Below, piece after piece: positions 20,301 through 31,520 of a stretch of DNA of 64,000 bases. Position 1 is the stretch's first letter; every line of letters starts with the position of its first letter. The notes below the pieces were generated by a model. The model had not been told where the DNA came from and did no database searches. It worked only from the letters and a program-made list of their open reading frames with translations. The stretch comes from Tenrec ecaudatus (lineage: Eukaryota; Chordata; Mammalia; Afrosoricida; Tenrecidae). The stretch spans positions 29,436,419 through 29,500,418 of the forward strand of contig NC_134547.1 in the NCBI RefSeq assembly GCF_050624435.1. Reading direction: 5' to 3'. Made by a program: the position numbers and the translations under genes.

Positions 20301-22467
20301 GATAAATTTCAAAACATGCTTTTGATTCCCTGATTAAAATTCCAGGAATGTTATGCTTTGTCTTTTTTTTTCAAATTATTTGCCATTATACTTGAGATTC
20401 TGTTAAAATGGACATCCTAACAAATGATACTTTCTAGATGACAAGCGCATTCGAGGTGTTATTATAAAAATGACATCAAATGAAAAGCACAGCATTTGCC
20501 ATCCCACCCTCTTAACAAATACCTTCATCTCTGCTACTTCTTTGTTGATTTCCCCCACATGCATCATACACACATAAAAGCTTCTGCTCTCTGGCAACAA
20601 CATTTTAAAAGGACTCAGGTCGTTTTGCCATCCGGAACTCTCATGTGCTTTATTTACATTGGTCAAATCAGCTTTAAGGTTGCCAAATTCTAAAACGCAC
20701 AATGATGCCCCCGGTCAAAGAGCAGTGCAATGAAAATCCTTTGTGGCAAGAGATGAGAAATAAGTCAATGGAAGCGGGGAACTTTTCCTGCAGAGACCCA
20801 TCATCATCAAGGAGGCAAAGCTGCAGCATCTACCTTCGGTCGTTCTCCAAAGCAGAAGAATCAGCACTTGAACTAGGACTTTGGTGTGCTGACCGCAGCC
20901 TAAGACCTGCCACCTGGAGCCCTGTCCTCTCCTGGAGTTTATGCCGCCTTAGAAGATGAGCATAACCACTGTGGAAAGAAGCCCCCAGAGCTGGGAAATC
21001 CTGTCACATTTCTGAGCATCTCTGGATGTCACCAAGTCTGTGGAAGGTGCATGTCAGTCAGGACACTAACTTCTATTCAGATGTGAGTGAAGGAAGACTC
21101 AGAATATGGATATTTAAATTACAAATTGACAGCTGCCTTGTCCCACTAAGTTCTAAGCAATGTTATTATAATTCAGTTTTCAATGATCATTGATAAACTT
21201 TAGTTAGGAGCAGCATTCATAGAGAAGAAGCCATTAATTTCACCCTTGATCTTGCTGAAACAAAAGCAACTCATGCCAGACAGGAGGCAGATAATACATT
21301 TCACATTCTGCGGCCACTGCCATTACCAAGAGAAGCCAATTCTCCCAGCCTGTCTCCATGCTAAATGGCAGTGTTTGCAACTCCCAATTTTCCAGTCAGT
21401 CTAGATAGCCTGATTGCTCACTTAAAATAGATGAATTTCAGGATTTCTTGGATTTTGGATGGGGACTGTTAATCTAATTTAAGTAGTGTAAATTAGAAAT
21501 ACTTAGACAGTTTGTATTAAGTCTGCCAACTCATTGTTTTAAAATTGCAACGGAATTTTTCCCAGCAGACTATTTTCAGTAACTCTAAGATTCCATTTGT
21601 AGGTGCCCGACCAACTAACGAATCAAAAGAAGCCCTTTCTGTGTCACTGCATCAGTTTAACATTGGAAGATCTAGACGGGGACTTTTGAGTTCATCACTC
21701 AGGACCCCTCCATTTTGAAAGTGAAGACTGAGAGGCACAGGGTGGAGTGTGACTTCTCTGAGGTATCTGGGGAGAGGCAGTGCCCCTGGCCCCTGCCCAT
21801 TGCAGTGGGTGGAGGCACTTCCCAGGGGACAAGGGAGTCCTACAAGCACATTTCTCAGGCTGACACAAAGGCCCACACTATGGGGCTCACACCCCTAAAA
21901 ATGCATTCATTACAGCATGCTACATTCTGAAATCACCACAAAACTATCACATTGAAAAGGAAAATGCAGCATTTTCGGGGTCTTCATGCAAACCTGCTTT
22001 CTTCAACCCAAACTGCTCATTTGACACACACACCCTCCACGCGCTCCCTGTAAGCCTTAAGTAAATCATGCCACATGCGCTCGAATTTGAGTTCCAAAGA
22101 TTTTTCTCTTGTGCCATGAAAGTGTCATTTCTTAGAACACTTAGATAACAGCTAATCTTGCCAGGTATGTATGTATATATATAGTTATTTCTTATTTCTT
22201 CTACAAACATTTTTCAGAATGAATCATTCTAGGTCATAACTCATACTTCTAAAAAGAAGGTGTCCATGATAAGTGTCTTCAGCTTGCAAGGTTTTGCCTT
22301 TTCAGTAATGGTGCTTGCTCCAAAGAGAAACCTAGAGAGCTCTTCTTTTCGTCCACATTTAACTTCACAAAAGTACAGGCTTGGAAAGAACACTTTGAAA
22401 CTTTTTGTTGTTTTCCTATCATTTGTCCTAATATTTTTAGAAAGTTAATAGGTTTGCTAACTCAACC
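20301..22467. other. Unique intergenic block 5' of the AfroSINE at 22468
   Basis: More than 2 kb with almost no young repeats, unusual for this window. A possible MIR remnant (antisense) is at about 21709-21775. No coding frame is recognisable. It might hold conserved regulatory DNA for RGS9BP or NUDT19, but nothing in the sequence proves that. Confidence 0.35.
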
Positions 22468-22605
22468 AAACCCCTGCCATTGAGTTGATTCTCATCACCA
22501 GGGTTTTCAAGGCTCGGTCCTTAAGGGAACAAGGCAGCTTCCCCTTTCTACTCCAGGGCGGCTGGTGGCAGCCCAAACCTTATCCTTCAGCGTCACCAGG
22601 CTCTT
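22468..22605 (-). repeat. AfroSINE, internally shortened
   Basis: 'caaacccctgccattgagtt' to 'cagcgtcaccaggctct' with parts of the middle missing. Confidence 0.75.
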
Positions 22606-23818
22606 TTATAGCTTGGATATTAAACAGCTAAGTTGAATCAGGTTTCTATTAGATCTCAATCTCCTGGATTATACATAGTACCAATAACAGATAACATTAA
22701 AAGCAGCCTACAAGAGGTGCAAGTTCTATTATACAATAACTCCAAGGAATGTCAAGTAATCTTAATGCTGACATTTTCCAAATTCGAAGAGTTATTTAGG
22801 TTAATAGGTCCAGAGGATAAATGTTTATTGTAAAACAGCTTTTTGCTGTTGTTGCAACATTTTATCACTTAATTTCAGGGAGAGGACACTCTGAGTAGGT
22901 ATTCACTCCCCAAGCACCTAGAACCACGTAGGGTTCTGTAGAGTGGATAGAGATCGAGAAGAGCAAGAACGTTGTTACCCAACTACTCTGAATGGAGTGC
23001 ACACCTGATACACTATTATCTCTTTAGTAGGTTCCTTAGAACATCACCACCCCCACACCCCCCACTGAATAAAAACACCTTGTTAAGAAAGCTTAGAAAG
23101 AGCAAGATTCCTTTGGACCAAGGCTTTAGGGAATATTTTCTAACCCTGGGTTGCAAAATGCTTTCCGCTTCTTTTCCTACGAGCTGAGAGAAGGCGAGAG
23201 GGACACCAAGTTGCTTTGCTTTGGGGGAGGAGTCAAGAACAGAGAGAGAAAGTGTTCTACCACATCGCCAAAGGGGTCCTGGGCAGGCGGCTGATGGCAT
23301 GAAAGTCAAGTGGTCCCTGTTCAGATGGGACATCCTTGTGTTGCTAATTGTCATAAAACGTTTTATCAGCCGAAGACCTCATGAGTCTTTTGAAAGCAAA
23401 CAAATAAGTTGTTTTTCTAGAGACCTTGGAACCTTTGAGCTGAGGAGTGGAAGTGGGCTGGGGTGGTAGGAGTAGCCTGGTCTTGTAAGAACAGGGTCGA
23501 GGACAGCATGTTGTCTCAGCTCCCTAAGAAAAACTGCCAATTCCCACCTCCCAGGCTCTTCTCCTTTTTTGGAGTAAGAGTATATTTTTTAAATCCTTGT
23601 CAGTTTTCAGCCAAAGTGCCTGGATTTCACTCCAGATTACGTCAGAGTTTAAATGCACCTGTTTTCTCAGCCTCACTTCTCCCAGGTTGCCGCAAAGTAC
23701 CCTCTGCCAAGTGGACCAGAGGTGGCAGTGGCACAGGCAGGCTCTATTCTCATACCACGGTGTGCCATACATTTCCACATACAACTGGCCCAAAGACACC
23801 CTCTCCCCCTTCAAAAGA
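22606..23818. other. Unique intergenic sequence
   Basis: No gene was recognised. Overlapping plus frames at 23463-23967 run into the reverse AfroSINE and have no recognisable domain. Confidence 0.4.
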
Positions 23819-24004
23819 ACAACAACAAAAAAAAGCCATTGCCACAGAGTCAGTGTGGACTCATAGTGACCCTACAGGCCTTGAGAATTCTGGAGACTGT
23901 AATGCTTTTGTCTCATCCTTCTCCCTCAGAGCTGCTGATGGCTTTGAACTGCTGGCCTGATAGTTAGCAGCTGAACATGTAACCCACTATGCCATAAGGG
24001 CTCC
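23819..24004 (-). repeat. AfroSINE
   Basis: Preceded by its A-rich tail 'aacaacaacaaaaaaaa'. It runs to 'actatgccataagggctcc'. Confidence 0.87.
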
Positions 24005-24025
24005 CCAGTCGCAAAGACCCAAGTC

Positions 24026-24197
24026 CTCTCACTGTCATCGAGTTGATTCCAACTCATAGGTAGAATTGCCCCTGTGAGTTCCTGAGACAGAAACTCTTCA
24101 TGGGAGTAGTCTTCCTCCCAGGGATCAGCTGGTGGTTTCAAACTGCTGACCTTGCAGTCAGCAGCTGAACACATAACCACTATGCCACCAGGGCTCT
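24026..24197 (-). repeat. AfroSINE
   Basis: Second reverse copy immediately after the first, 'cctctcactgtcatcgagtt' to 'ctatgccaccagggctct'. Both copies are followed by 'aaagacccaag', probably the target duplication of the second insertion. Confidence 0.88.
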
Positions 24198-25467
24198 AAA
24201 AGACCCAAGGGCCCACTTAATTCCTTCCACCTAGACCTGTGCGGTCCCAGTAGTTTTCACTATCAGCTACCTCCTGCCTTCATGCCGATCACTTTCACAA
24301 ATACAGATTTTCGGATGTCTCCTTCGTCACATGCGTACACATGTCAAGACCAAGATGCTCACACCTATTGGCACTATGAATTCGTAGTCAAATGTCCTTT
24401 CTAAACAAACAAACAAACAAACTTTGAGGGTACTTGATGTGGTTGGTTATGCATTTTTTTCTTTCAAGTTATAATTTTTTTTAAAGTTTCTTAAATTCCA
24501 TAGTGAACTCTGTTAAAATTTGACAGTCTCAGAGCTGATTGGTCCAAAACCTTTGTGGCCACTGTCAGTGTAGGGGGCAGGGGCAGTGTTCAGGTCACTG
24601 AACTCCGCAGCTTCCTTCAAAGGCAGTGTGCCTACTGGCCAGCAAACAAATCAGGGCCAGGATAGGATTACAGCACCAAAGAGGATTCACCAGCTTTCCC
24701 CAAAGGCGGCTGAAACACTGCTCTAGTTTCTGGAACAAAAACAAGCCCTTAGACGGAGAGAAGCGCCCGTTAAAATGACCCGTGGCCCTTCCCAAGCCTG
24801 TGCCGCCCGTTCGGCTGTCAGAGCCCTCCTCTGCAGGCCAGTGTGCGCAGTGGACTCAAACCCAGCAAAGCTCCTGCGAGTCTTCTCTGGCTTCCTGAGT
24901 AGAGTCAGGCCCTGGGAAGCCACAGGGATCAGGAAGCCAAGCCTCTTCTAGCTGCTTTTTGGTGACTAAGGATTAAACTCTGCCAAGAAGTGCAATTGAG
25001 AACGTATTGAAAGCACTTTGCATGAAATTCTACTTGCACACTCTCCAAAACTCAGGCCCCAGAGGATTAAAGTAATAAAAACCTGCTTACATCTTAGTGC
25101 AATTTGATTGACCAGGAAACAAAACAGACGTCGATAAGGGTGGGGCGCCCCAGTGTGCATGAATGTAAACAGGTCGCTGCAGCAGGAGCAGGAGCCCATT
25201 AACTCCATTAACTCCCAGGGACCTGGGGTCACAGTGGACCGGCTCCTATTAATAGGGGATTAAAGCTTCTGCAGACATCAGCTGTAAAGTCCTTGATGGC
25301 TGGTGCAAAGTTAACTCCTCGCAGGCCAGAAAAGGTACGGAGTGATGTGTGCTTGGACCACACACACACTCTCTCTCTCTCTCTCCCCCCCCACCCCCCA
25401 TGCCCCTGTCCCAGTGTCCTTCTTGGAGGGCTGTTCCAGGGTAGGAAGCAGAGGCGGCAGGTCGCTG
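24198..25467. other. Unique sequence, includes RGS9BP 3' flank
   Basis: The interval downstream of the RGS9BP stop, probably including its 3' UTR. A CT/TC microsatellite lies at 25368-25388. Homeobox-like motifs such as 'ggggattaaagc' near 25255 could bind photoreceptor factors, but single motifs this short are weak evidence. No polyadenylation site was fixed. Confidence 0.35.
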
Positions 25468-26148
25468 TCAGCTCAGTTTTGCCACGCACACTGCCAAGGC
25501 CACGGTGGCCAGCAGCACAGCGCTGAAAACGGTGGCGGCCAGGGCCTTGTTCGGATCGCAGGGGCCCGTGCGCTCCTCCGCAGACGCGCCGCCTACCGAG
25601 GAGGCACCGAGGCTGGGCAGCAGCTCCGCGGCCGCAGCGTGCCTGGGCTGCACGGTCCAGCGCAGAACGTTGACTTTCATCTCCATGTCGTGGATCATCT
25701 CGCGCACCTGGAGGAGCTCGCGCTCCAGCCCACTCAGGTCAGCCGCGTCGACGTCGCGGTCGGCCTCGTGCCGCAGCTCCCGGGTGCTCCAGGAACGCGC
25801 CGCCAAGCCCGTGCGCACCAGCGGCCGCGCTCGCAGCGGGAACGCCGCACTCAAGGCCAGCGAGCGCTGCAGGTCCGCCTCCAGCAAGTCCAGGCAGCCG
25901 GAGAAGGCCACCCAGAGGCGCTCGAACTCGGAGCGCTCCTCGGCGCCCAGGCTCCGGTCGCGCAGCGCGTCCGTCAGCCCGGCTCGTGTGGTCACCGCCA
26001 GCCCCAGCGCCTTCTGGCGCACATCCCGAAGCTCCACACGCAGGTTCTGCGAGTCGCCGGAGCCGCCGACGGTCAGCGCCAGGTGGTGGTGGCAGGCGGT
26101 CGCCTTGTTGAGCGCGTCCAGCAGCGCCTTGCACTCCTCCCTCGCCAT
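25468..26148 (-). CDS. RGS9BP: RGS9BP (R9AP), membrane anchor of the RGS9-Gbeta5 complex
   Basis: 226 residues in one exon, starting MAREECKALLDALNKATACHHH and ending VCVAKLS, nearly collinear with human (about 235). In photoreceptors and some other neurons it holds RGS9-1 with Gbeta5 on disc membranes and raises GTPase acceleration on transducin, speeding recovery from light. Loss in humans causes bradyopsia. Residues 1-100 form the helical syntaxin-like N-terminal part with EFERLWVAFSGCLDLLEADLQ. A helix around 145-170 (LERELLQVREMIHDMEMKVNV) resembles a SNARE-like coiled coil. Residues 202-223 form the single C-terminal membrane anchor. The ATG lies in a strong context (gccATGG). It is slightly shorter than human in the linker after LVRTG. 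The gene appears intact. Confidence 0.97.
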   Translation of the reverse strand: MAREECKALLDALNKATACHHHLALTVGGSGDSQNLRVELRDVRQKALGLAVTTRAGLTDALRDRSLGAEERSEFERLWVAFSGCLDLLEADLQRSLALSAAFPLRARPLVRTGLAARSWSTRELRHEADRDVDAADLSGLERELLQVREMIHDMEMKVNVLRWTVQPRHAAAAELLPSLGASSVGGASAEERTGPCDPNKALAATVFSAVLLATVALAVCVAKLS

Positions 26149-26714
26149 GGCAGTGCGCTCTGGGGAGGCCGCGCTGCCCGCGCCGCTCCCGGCGACCCGC
26201 CCTTAGCACGCCAGGGAGCCACCGGTCCCGACGCCCGCCACCGGCCGAGCCGCCCGTGAGCTCCGCATAGCCAAACTCGCTCGGAACCGCGACGTGCGCC
26301 TCCACCGGCCGCGTGCACAGAAAAAGCCCTCTTAACTGCCGCCGGACCTCAAGTCCATTCTCTCCGGGCGCGCTCCGAGTCACACGTCGCGTTGCTGCTC
26401 GGCTTTCGCCTCTTTGGGGGTCCCGGGCAACGCCTCGGGCGCGGTCTCCATCCTTCTCCGGCGTCGACGCCGGGGGCCAGTCAGTGGCCCCGCCGCGCGC
26501 TCCGCCTTAGCAGCTACCGAGCGCGGCCGGGGCGGCTTTCCTAGGTCCCGCCCACCTCCTCTGGTGCTGGCCGGCGCTTCCACCCCTGGACCACAGTAGG
26601 CGGAGCCCGCCCAGAGCGGTCACGTGTCGGCCAGTCCCCCAGTCTCTCCCTCCTCGGTACCCCTGTGGCAGTTCTGGAACGTCAGATGATCCAACACCCC
26701 CCCACCCCCCCACA

Positions 26715-26800
26715 CACACACAGTTACGGAGATGGAGAAACAGGGGTCCTAAGTCAAGGAGTGTTCATGCAAATAAGGGGACTGGAACCTGGGACCCCGA
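26715..26800 (-). repeat. Possible MIR fragment
   Basis: 'tacggagatggagaaacagg' followed by 'ggaacctgggaccccgactc' resembles antisense MIR, but is short and GC-biased. Confidence 0.35.
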
Positions 26801-27159
26801 CTCCCGGGCCCCGTTTCCGACCCGCGGTGGTGCGCCTCCTAGGACCGTGCACTTTCATCCTCCAAAGCTGGCGGTGGAGGCTAAGCCGCGGGGCGGGGCT
26901 TTTCCCAGGTCAGGAGACCTCTACCCATCCCCGTGCAGACCTCCGAGCTTTAGACTCCACCCCTAGCCCCAGTTCTGCGCCTTCTCGTTCCGAGCACGCG
27001 CAGTCGGCGGCTCTAGGAGGGGCCAACCTGACTAGGAAGTGTCTGAGCCCCGCCCCTAACTGAACCGAGCGCAATGATTGCTCTGCGCAAGCGTCACTCT
27101 GCGCAGCGACCGCTGCTCATTGGCTCAACCGAGAGCCCCAGTCAAAGGTCCGCCCAGCC

Positions 27160-27296
27160 ACGGAGTGAATCGCGGGGTGGGCAGTGAAGCGGAGCCGTCC
27201 TGCAGGGGTGGTGGGCACGAAGGTCTGAGCTGAGCGTCCGGGAGGTGCCGCCACCGCTCCAGGATGAGCAGGGGTGAAACTATGTAGCCTTTCTAA
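27160..27296 (+). other. ANKRD27: Probable non-coding first exon of ANKRD27
   Basis: The segment downstream of the CCAAT box ends in a good splice donor, TTTCTAA|gtaagtg at 27296/27297. The coding exon 1 at 45491 has 30 bases of 5' UTR after an acceptor, so at least one upstream non-coding exon is required. This site is the best candidate in the CpG island. The 5' limit is a guess; a transcript alignment would settle it. Confidence 0.45.
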
Positions 27297-28213
27297 GTAA
27301 GTGTCCTCCCGTGGGTTTCCATCGCGCCTCTCTCCCTCGGGACAGCTGCGCCTCCGGCCGGGAGCCCGGCTCGGCCCGGACCAAGGAGGGGGAGGGGTTC
27401 ACCGCCGCAGCCAGCGCCCTGCCGCGTCCAGGCCACCCCGCGGGCGGCTGGCGGGCCCGGGCTGGCCCCGAAGGTTCCGGGTCCATTCGCTTGGTTGTGT
27501 CGGTGGCTGGGCGTTCACTGCTTACTCGGCCCCTGGTGTCAGGTGGGATGGGGACCCACAAGAAACGGCCCTTTGACCCTTGCGGTTCCTGGCCAACTCT
27601 TCCAGGTCCGGGTCCGGAGAGCTCGGACTTGGGGGCAGTGGGCAGGATGGCCAGAGCTAGGAGGCCGTGGTGAGATCTTGAACCTCAAACCGCGCAGCCG
27701 TGGCCCCTGGAGTGCTGAGGACGCCACGGGAGGTGGAGTGGTGTGCGCGCTGACTGGAAACCGCCTGCCTGCCCCCCTGGCCCATCTGGGTGAAGATTAC
27801 TCAAGGAACACCTATAAACACCAGGGGTGCTGTAGACTTTGGGTCGTTTCAGTTCATTTCGTTGAAAATGGCCTGCCCTCAGGCGCGCGCACCGGGTGGT
27901 GACCCTCCCTCTGGTCGCCTCTCGAGGTGCAGGTGCACCCGCGTGCTGGGTATGGCTTCCTTGAGGATTTACCACATTCGGTGACTACTCGGCTGCACGG
28001 GAGCTGAAATTTGTTTGTGGGTGTCGTGGACAGGGATCCCCATTTTGCTTTCGTAAGACCACGCCCACCTGCGTTGGAGAGAGGCAGTGGGTTTTGACGT
28101 TTCAAAGGAGACTTGGCAGAACCGTCTTTAAGCGCTAACCAGGTGAGTGGCTGGAACACACCAGCTTGCACTGCAGGAGAATGATGTGTCAGTTTGCTTC
28201 TCTAAAGTTTCCA
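27297..28213. other. ANKRD27 intron 1, GC-rich start
   Basis: Continuation of the CpG island and then unique intronic sequence. The overlapping proline/arginine-rich frames here are composition artefacts. Confidence 0.4.
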
Positions 28214-28312
28214 AAGCCTTGGAAACCCAGGGGGGCAGCTCTTCTCTGTCCTACAGGGTTGCTATGAATCCTGAATCCGCTGATTGACAGTTGGTTTGGG
28301 GGTTAATATTTG
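28214..28312 (+). repeat. AfroSINE fragment
   Basis: Only the 3' half is present: 'ccttggaaacccaggggggc', 'gtcctacagggttgctatga'. Closest to the older subfamily. Confidence 0.6.
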
Positions 28313-28364
28313 GGGATCCACCTGGTGGAGCAGTGATGTTGGGACGGGCTTCTGAGGTCACCCT

Positions 28365-29070
28365 TGTATTAGACAGGGTTCTCTAGAGAGATAAAACCAG
28401 ATGCTGATAATTATATATATATAAAGATATATAACACAAGATATGAACTATTAAATTATATACAGATAGATATAAAATACAAGAAATTATAAAGCAGTAC
28501 AAATGGCTCGGTGCAACTCATTCCCGTGAGAGAGTTGTGGGACACTAGCAGTCCTTCAAATCTTGAGAGTCACTAGGTAGTCCTCTGTAGAGAGAGAGAG
28601 ATCTAGGCTATCCCAGCACAGGCAGCAAACAGCAAGGCAGGTCACCAACCATCAACCAGATCACCAACTGTCAGTCCCCAGCTCTGGGGAAGTAAATTTC
28701 AATCCTGTGGTCTTAAAGGGACCTCAACTTACAGCAACACAGTCCACAGGCTAGGTGTCCCACAGGTAGTGTGCCCTTTAAATTGAGACACAGACAAGCA
28801 AGGCAGCTGCACACTGGTCCGATGATTAAAGAGCAAGAGACAAGAAAGGAGAGGCTCACCGAGCCACTTATCTCTCCGCCCTTCAATTAATCCCAGGTGT
28901 GTTTATCGGCCAGGCTGGCACAATAAACTATCTCACCCTTAACTGGAGTCATCCACTCTCTTGTTGGTTTCTCTCCCAAGCCCACCTGTGGGGCCTGCAC
29001 CAAGACATTGAAAGTTGGAGTTGCCGGGCCAATGGGTGGATAAAGGGCAAGGGGGTGGCTAGCCCCCACA
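28365..29070 (-). mobile_element. Putative solitary LTR, ERV-type, unassigned family
   Basis: Plus strand opens TGTATTAGACAGGGTTCTCT and ends ...AGCCCCCACA, giving TG...CA ends in either direction. Near the far end is 'caataaactatctcaccc'. The opening resembles the terminal motif of the LTRs at 33719 and 43201, but the interior is different. Target duplications were not resolved. It is a non-coding fossil in ANKRD27 intron 1. Confidence 0.45.
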
Positions 29071-30253
29071 ACTAATCACGGTTTGGTAGGTGCTGTTGTT
29101 GTTGTGGGAGACTTCGAGGTACACAGAGGCCTCGTGTTGAGATTTTTGTGTGTGTCTGGAGCAAAGGTGAAACCACTGACCTGGACAGACACTAGTGATG
29201 GAAACATCACTTTGCTCTGTGTGTGTAATGAGTGACAGCAGGGAGATGGTGCTGGTAGACCTTGGGGGGAGTGGCGGGGCGGGGGGAGGGGAGGTCCAGG
29301 CTGGAAGGGGTGCAGGCACTGACACAGCAACATCTCCTACTGCGGGAAAATAGTGAGGGCTGGCCAGTTGGGTAGACCTAGGTTCCTAACGTACATGTTG
29401 GGCAATCTTAGTCTTGCTATCAGCCCTGCTCGGAAGCACTGCTGGGGAAGCTGCGTTAGTGTTTGCAGAGGGCCTTGCAGTCAAAATCTTGCTGCTGCCT
29501 TGTGGCCGTTGGGCCATGTGGCCCTCATGAGGACAGCTGCCGGGTCTTTTGTGTTGGTGGGGTCTTCAGTGTTTAGTGTTTAGGTGGCATCTGCTCTGCT
29601 GGGGTTCTTCCTGTGGTTTATGAATGTCCAAGGTTGGGCTGGTGTCCCGGAGCTTGGTCCTCTCCCAGAGGCGCAGAGGAAGAGCCCACATGATAATAGA
29701 CACCAGGATGAGAATGGATCAGGATGGATAGATCAGGTCTGAGGTTGCCTCTTCCATCTCTGTCCACCCTGACAAGTGACCTTCAGAGCTCTGCCCTTCT
29801 TCTCAAGACCCTGGCAGGGAAGTGGGTACCTGGTGCCTCCACTGGCAATTCAAGGAGCAGGATGATGGCAATTGTACACCCCAAGCTTTTCTAGTCTGCT
29901 GGTACTTGTGTCCCCTTCCCAGTTGGACCCTCCATATTCCAGCTTCCATTGTGTTTGGTCAGCTCTGAGGGCCCTGTTTGTTTGGAGTTATTAGTCTGTA
30001 TGCCTGCGTGGGGGTGGTGCCCAACCTCCTCTCACCTCACAAGGTGACCAGGAGCATTAGGATCTTCAGCATCAGCTGCTCAAGGCTGACCCTTAGGAGG
30101 TGGAGGTCAGGTCTGCCTCCACCCTTCCGCCTTCTCACCATTCCTGACAACAGCCGCCCCTCCCATGGCACACACTAAGTACTTCTCTGCTGGGCTTGAG
30201 AATTCCTTGCCGTGGCCACATACCATGCACAGACAGTACTCACGAAGATGGGG
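29071..30253. other. Unique intronic sequence, ANKRD27 intron 1
   Basis: No recognisable repeat or coding exon. G-rich stretch 29266-29292 on the plus strand. Confidence 0.4.
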
Positions 30254-30825
30254 TTTATTAGGGAAATAAACAAACTCACTACCATGGTGTTGGTTCTGAC
30301 CCATGGAGACCCTATAGGATGAAGTAGGGCTGCCCCCTGGGGATTTCTGAGGCTGTAAATCTTTATAGGAGCAAAACTTGATCTTTCTCCAGGGGAAATC
30401 ATGCAGAGGACTGGTGGGTTACAACGGCTAGCAGCAATTAGCTCAACACAAACTCACTGCTATAGCAACCTATAGGACAGGGTAGAACTGCTTTTGTGAA
30501 TTTATGAATCTGTGACTCATTGTGGGAGTAGAGAGCCCTCTTCCTCCCTCAGAGTGACTGGTGGTTTCGAACTACTGAGCTTGCAGCTAAAAGTCCAATA
30601 AATAACCACTGTGACACTAGAGCTAGGACCCCTTTATTAGGGAAATAAAGCATACCAAACTCACCGCCATTAAGTCAACGCTGACTGTAAGTTTATGAGA
30701 CTTTAACTGTTTATGGGAGTAGAAAGCCCAGTCTTCCTCTCACAGAGCTGCTGGTTTCTAACTGCTGACCATGTGGATCACAGCCGAATGAGTAACACTG
30801 TACCACCAGAGCTCCTAGGGAAGTA
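30254..30825 (-). repeat. Cluster of three AfroSINEs stacked on one target site
   Basis: Three reverse copies: about 30271-30449, 30450-30632 and 30650-30815. The 17-base target tttattagggaaataaa occurs identically at 30254-30270 and 30633-30649, flanking the first two copies. A third partial copy, tagggaagta (30816-30825), follows the third SINE. The first two therefore behave as one insertion (or a nested pair), and the third landed in the duplicated target. Confidence 0.82.
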
Positions 30826-31349
30826 GTGGGTTACAATTCAAGATCGGGAACACCCAGGAAACAGTTCTTTTATCAGACAGCATCCTTTCAGACATGCTTG
30901 CAGGCACGTGCCTCTCTGGCACGTTTCTACCCTGCTTGGCAAGTATTACAAAGCTCTTTTAGCTCTGTGACAAACGCTCACCCTGCCAGTAAGCCTCAGC
31001 TCAAAGGTGCTCGATTGTAGCTCCACGGGTGGGCAAAACTAGCTCCCCCAATTAAGTGCCCAGGAGGCACTCCGCTGTGCCAGCAAGCCTCCTGTCTGAA
31101 AGCACCCAGCTTTCTTGCTCCGGGGATTGGGAGCCCACTGTGCTCTCGTGTCATGACTCGTTGTCTCTGAACCTGGGAGGTTCCGTGCAGGAATGTCAGG
31201 CTCACACTTGTCTCCTGGATTGTCTTTATGGTTGCTAGTGACATTTCTGGGCCTTCTTCTAAGATGGCTGATTTCGCTGTGGTGCTAGACACTTGTTTTG
31301 CATGGTGCCACCCCTCCCAGGCGTGCCATGCCCCTATTTCCTTCATTAC

Positions 31350-31520
31350 AAGCTCGTAGCACGGTGGTTGCATATTGAGCTGCTAATCACAAGGTCTGCA
31401 GTTCCAAACCACCTCAGGAGTGAACAGGGCTTTCTATCCCCATGAAGAGTCATAATGTCAGAAACCTACAGGGGCAGGGCATGGAGTCAGCATCGACTCC
31501 ATGGCAGTGAGTTACGTGCG
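31350..31520 (+). repeat. AfroSINE
   Basis: 'cgtagcacggtggttgcata' to 'gactccatggcagtgagtta'. The first bases of the head are replaced. Confidence 0.8.

Larger units (their letters stand above)
25440..27480. promoter_or_regulatory. CpG island spanning RGS9BP and the ANKRD27 5' end
   Basis: GC- and CpG-rich across the RGS9BP coding exon, the 1.1 kb between the divergent genes and the start of ANKRD27 intron 1. Within it an inverted CCAAT box (attggctc, 27119-27126) and NRF1-like half sites (ctgcgcaagcg near 27082; cacgcgcag near 26995) lie just upstream of the presumed ANKRD27 start. This is consistent with a TATA-less housekeeping promoter. Confidence 0.7.

Noticed and set aside
25342-26259. 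305-codon and 233-codon plus-strand frames
   Set aside because: Antisense to RGS9BP in a CpG island; low-complexity A/R/S-rich product with no domain.
26665-27902. Several 90-135-codon plus frames in the CpG island
   Set aside because: Proline/arginine-rich, mutually overlapping, and no similarity I recognise. They span the presumed non-coding ANKRD27 first exon and intron start.
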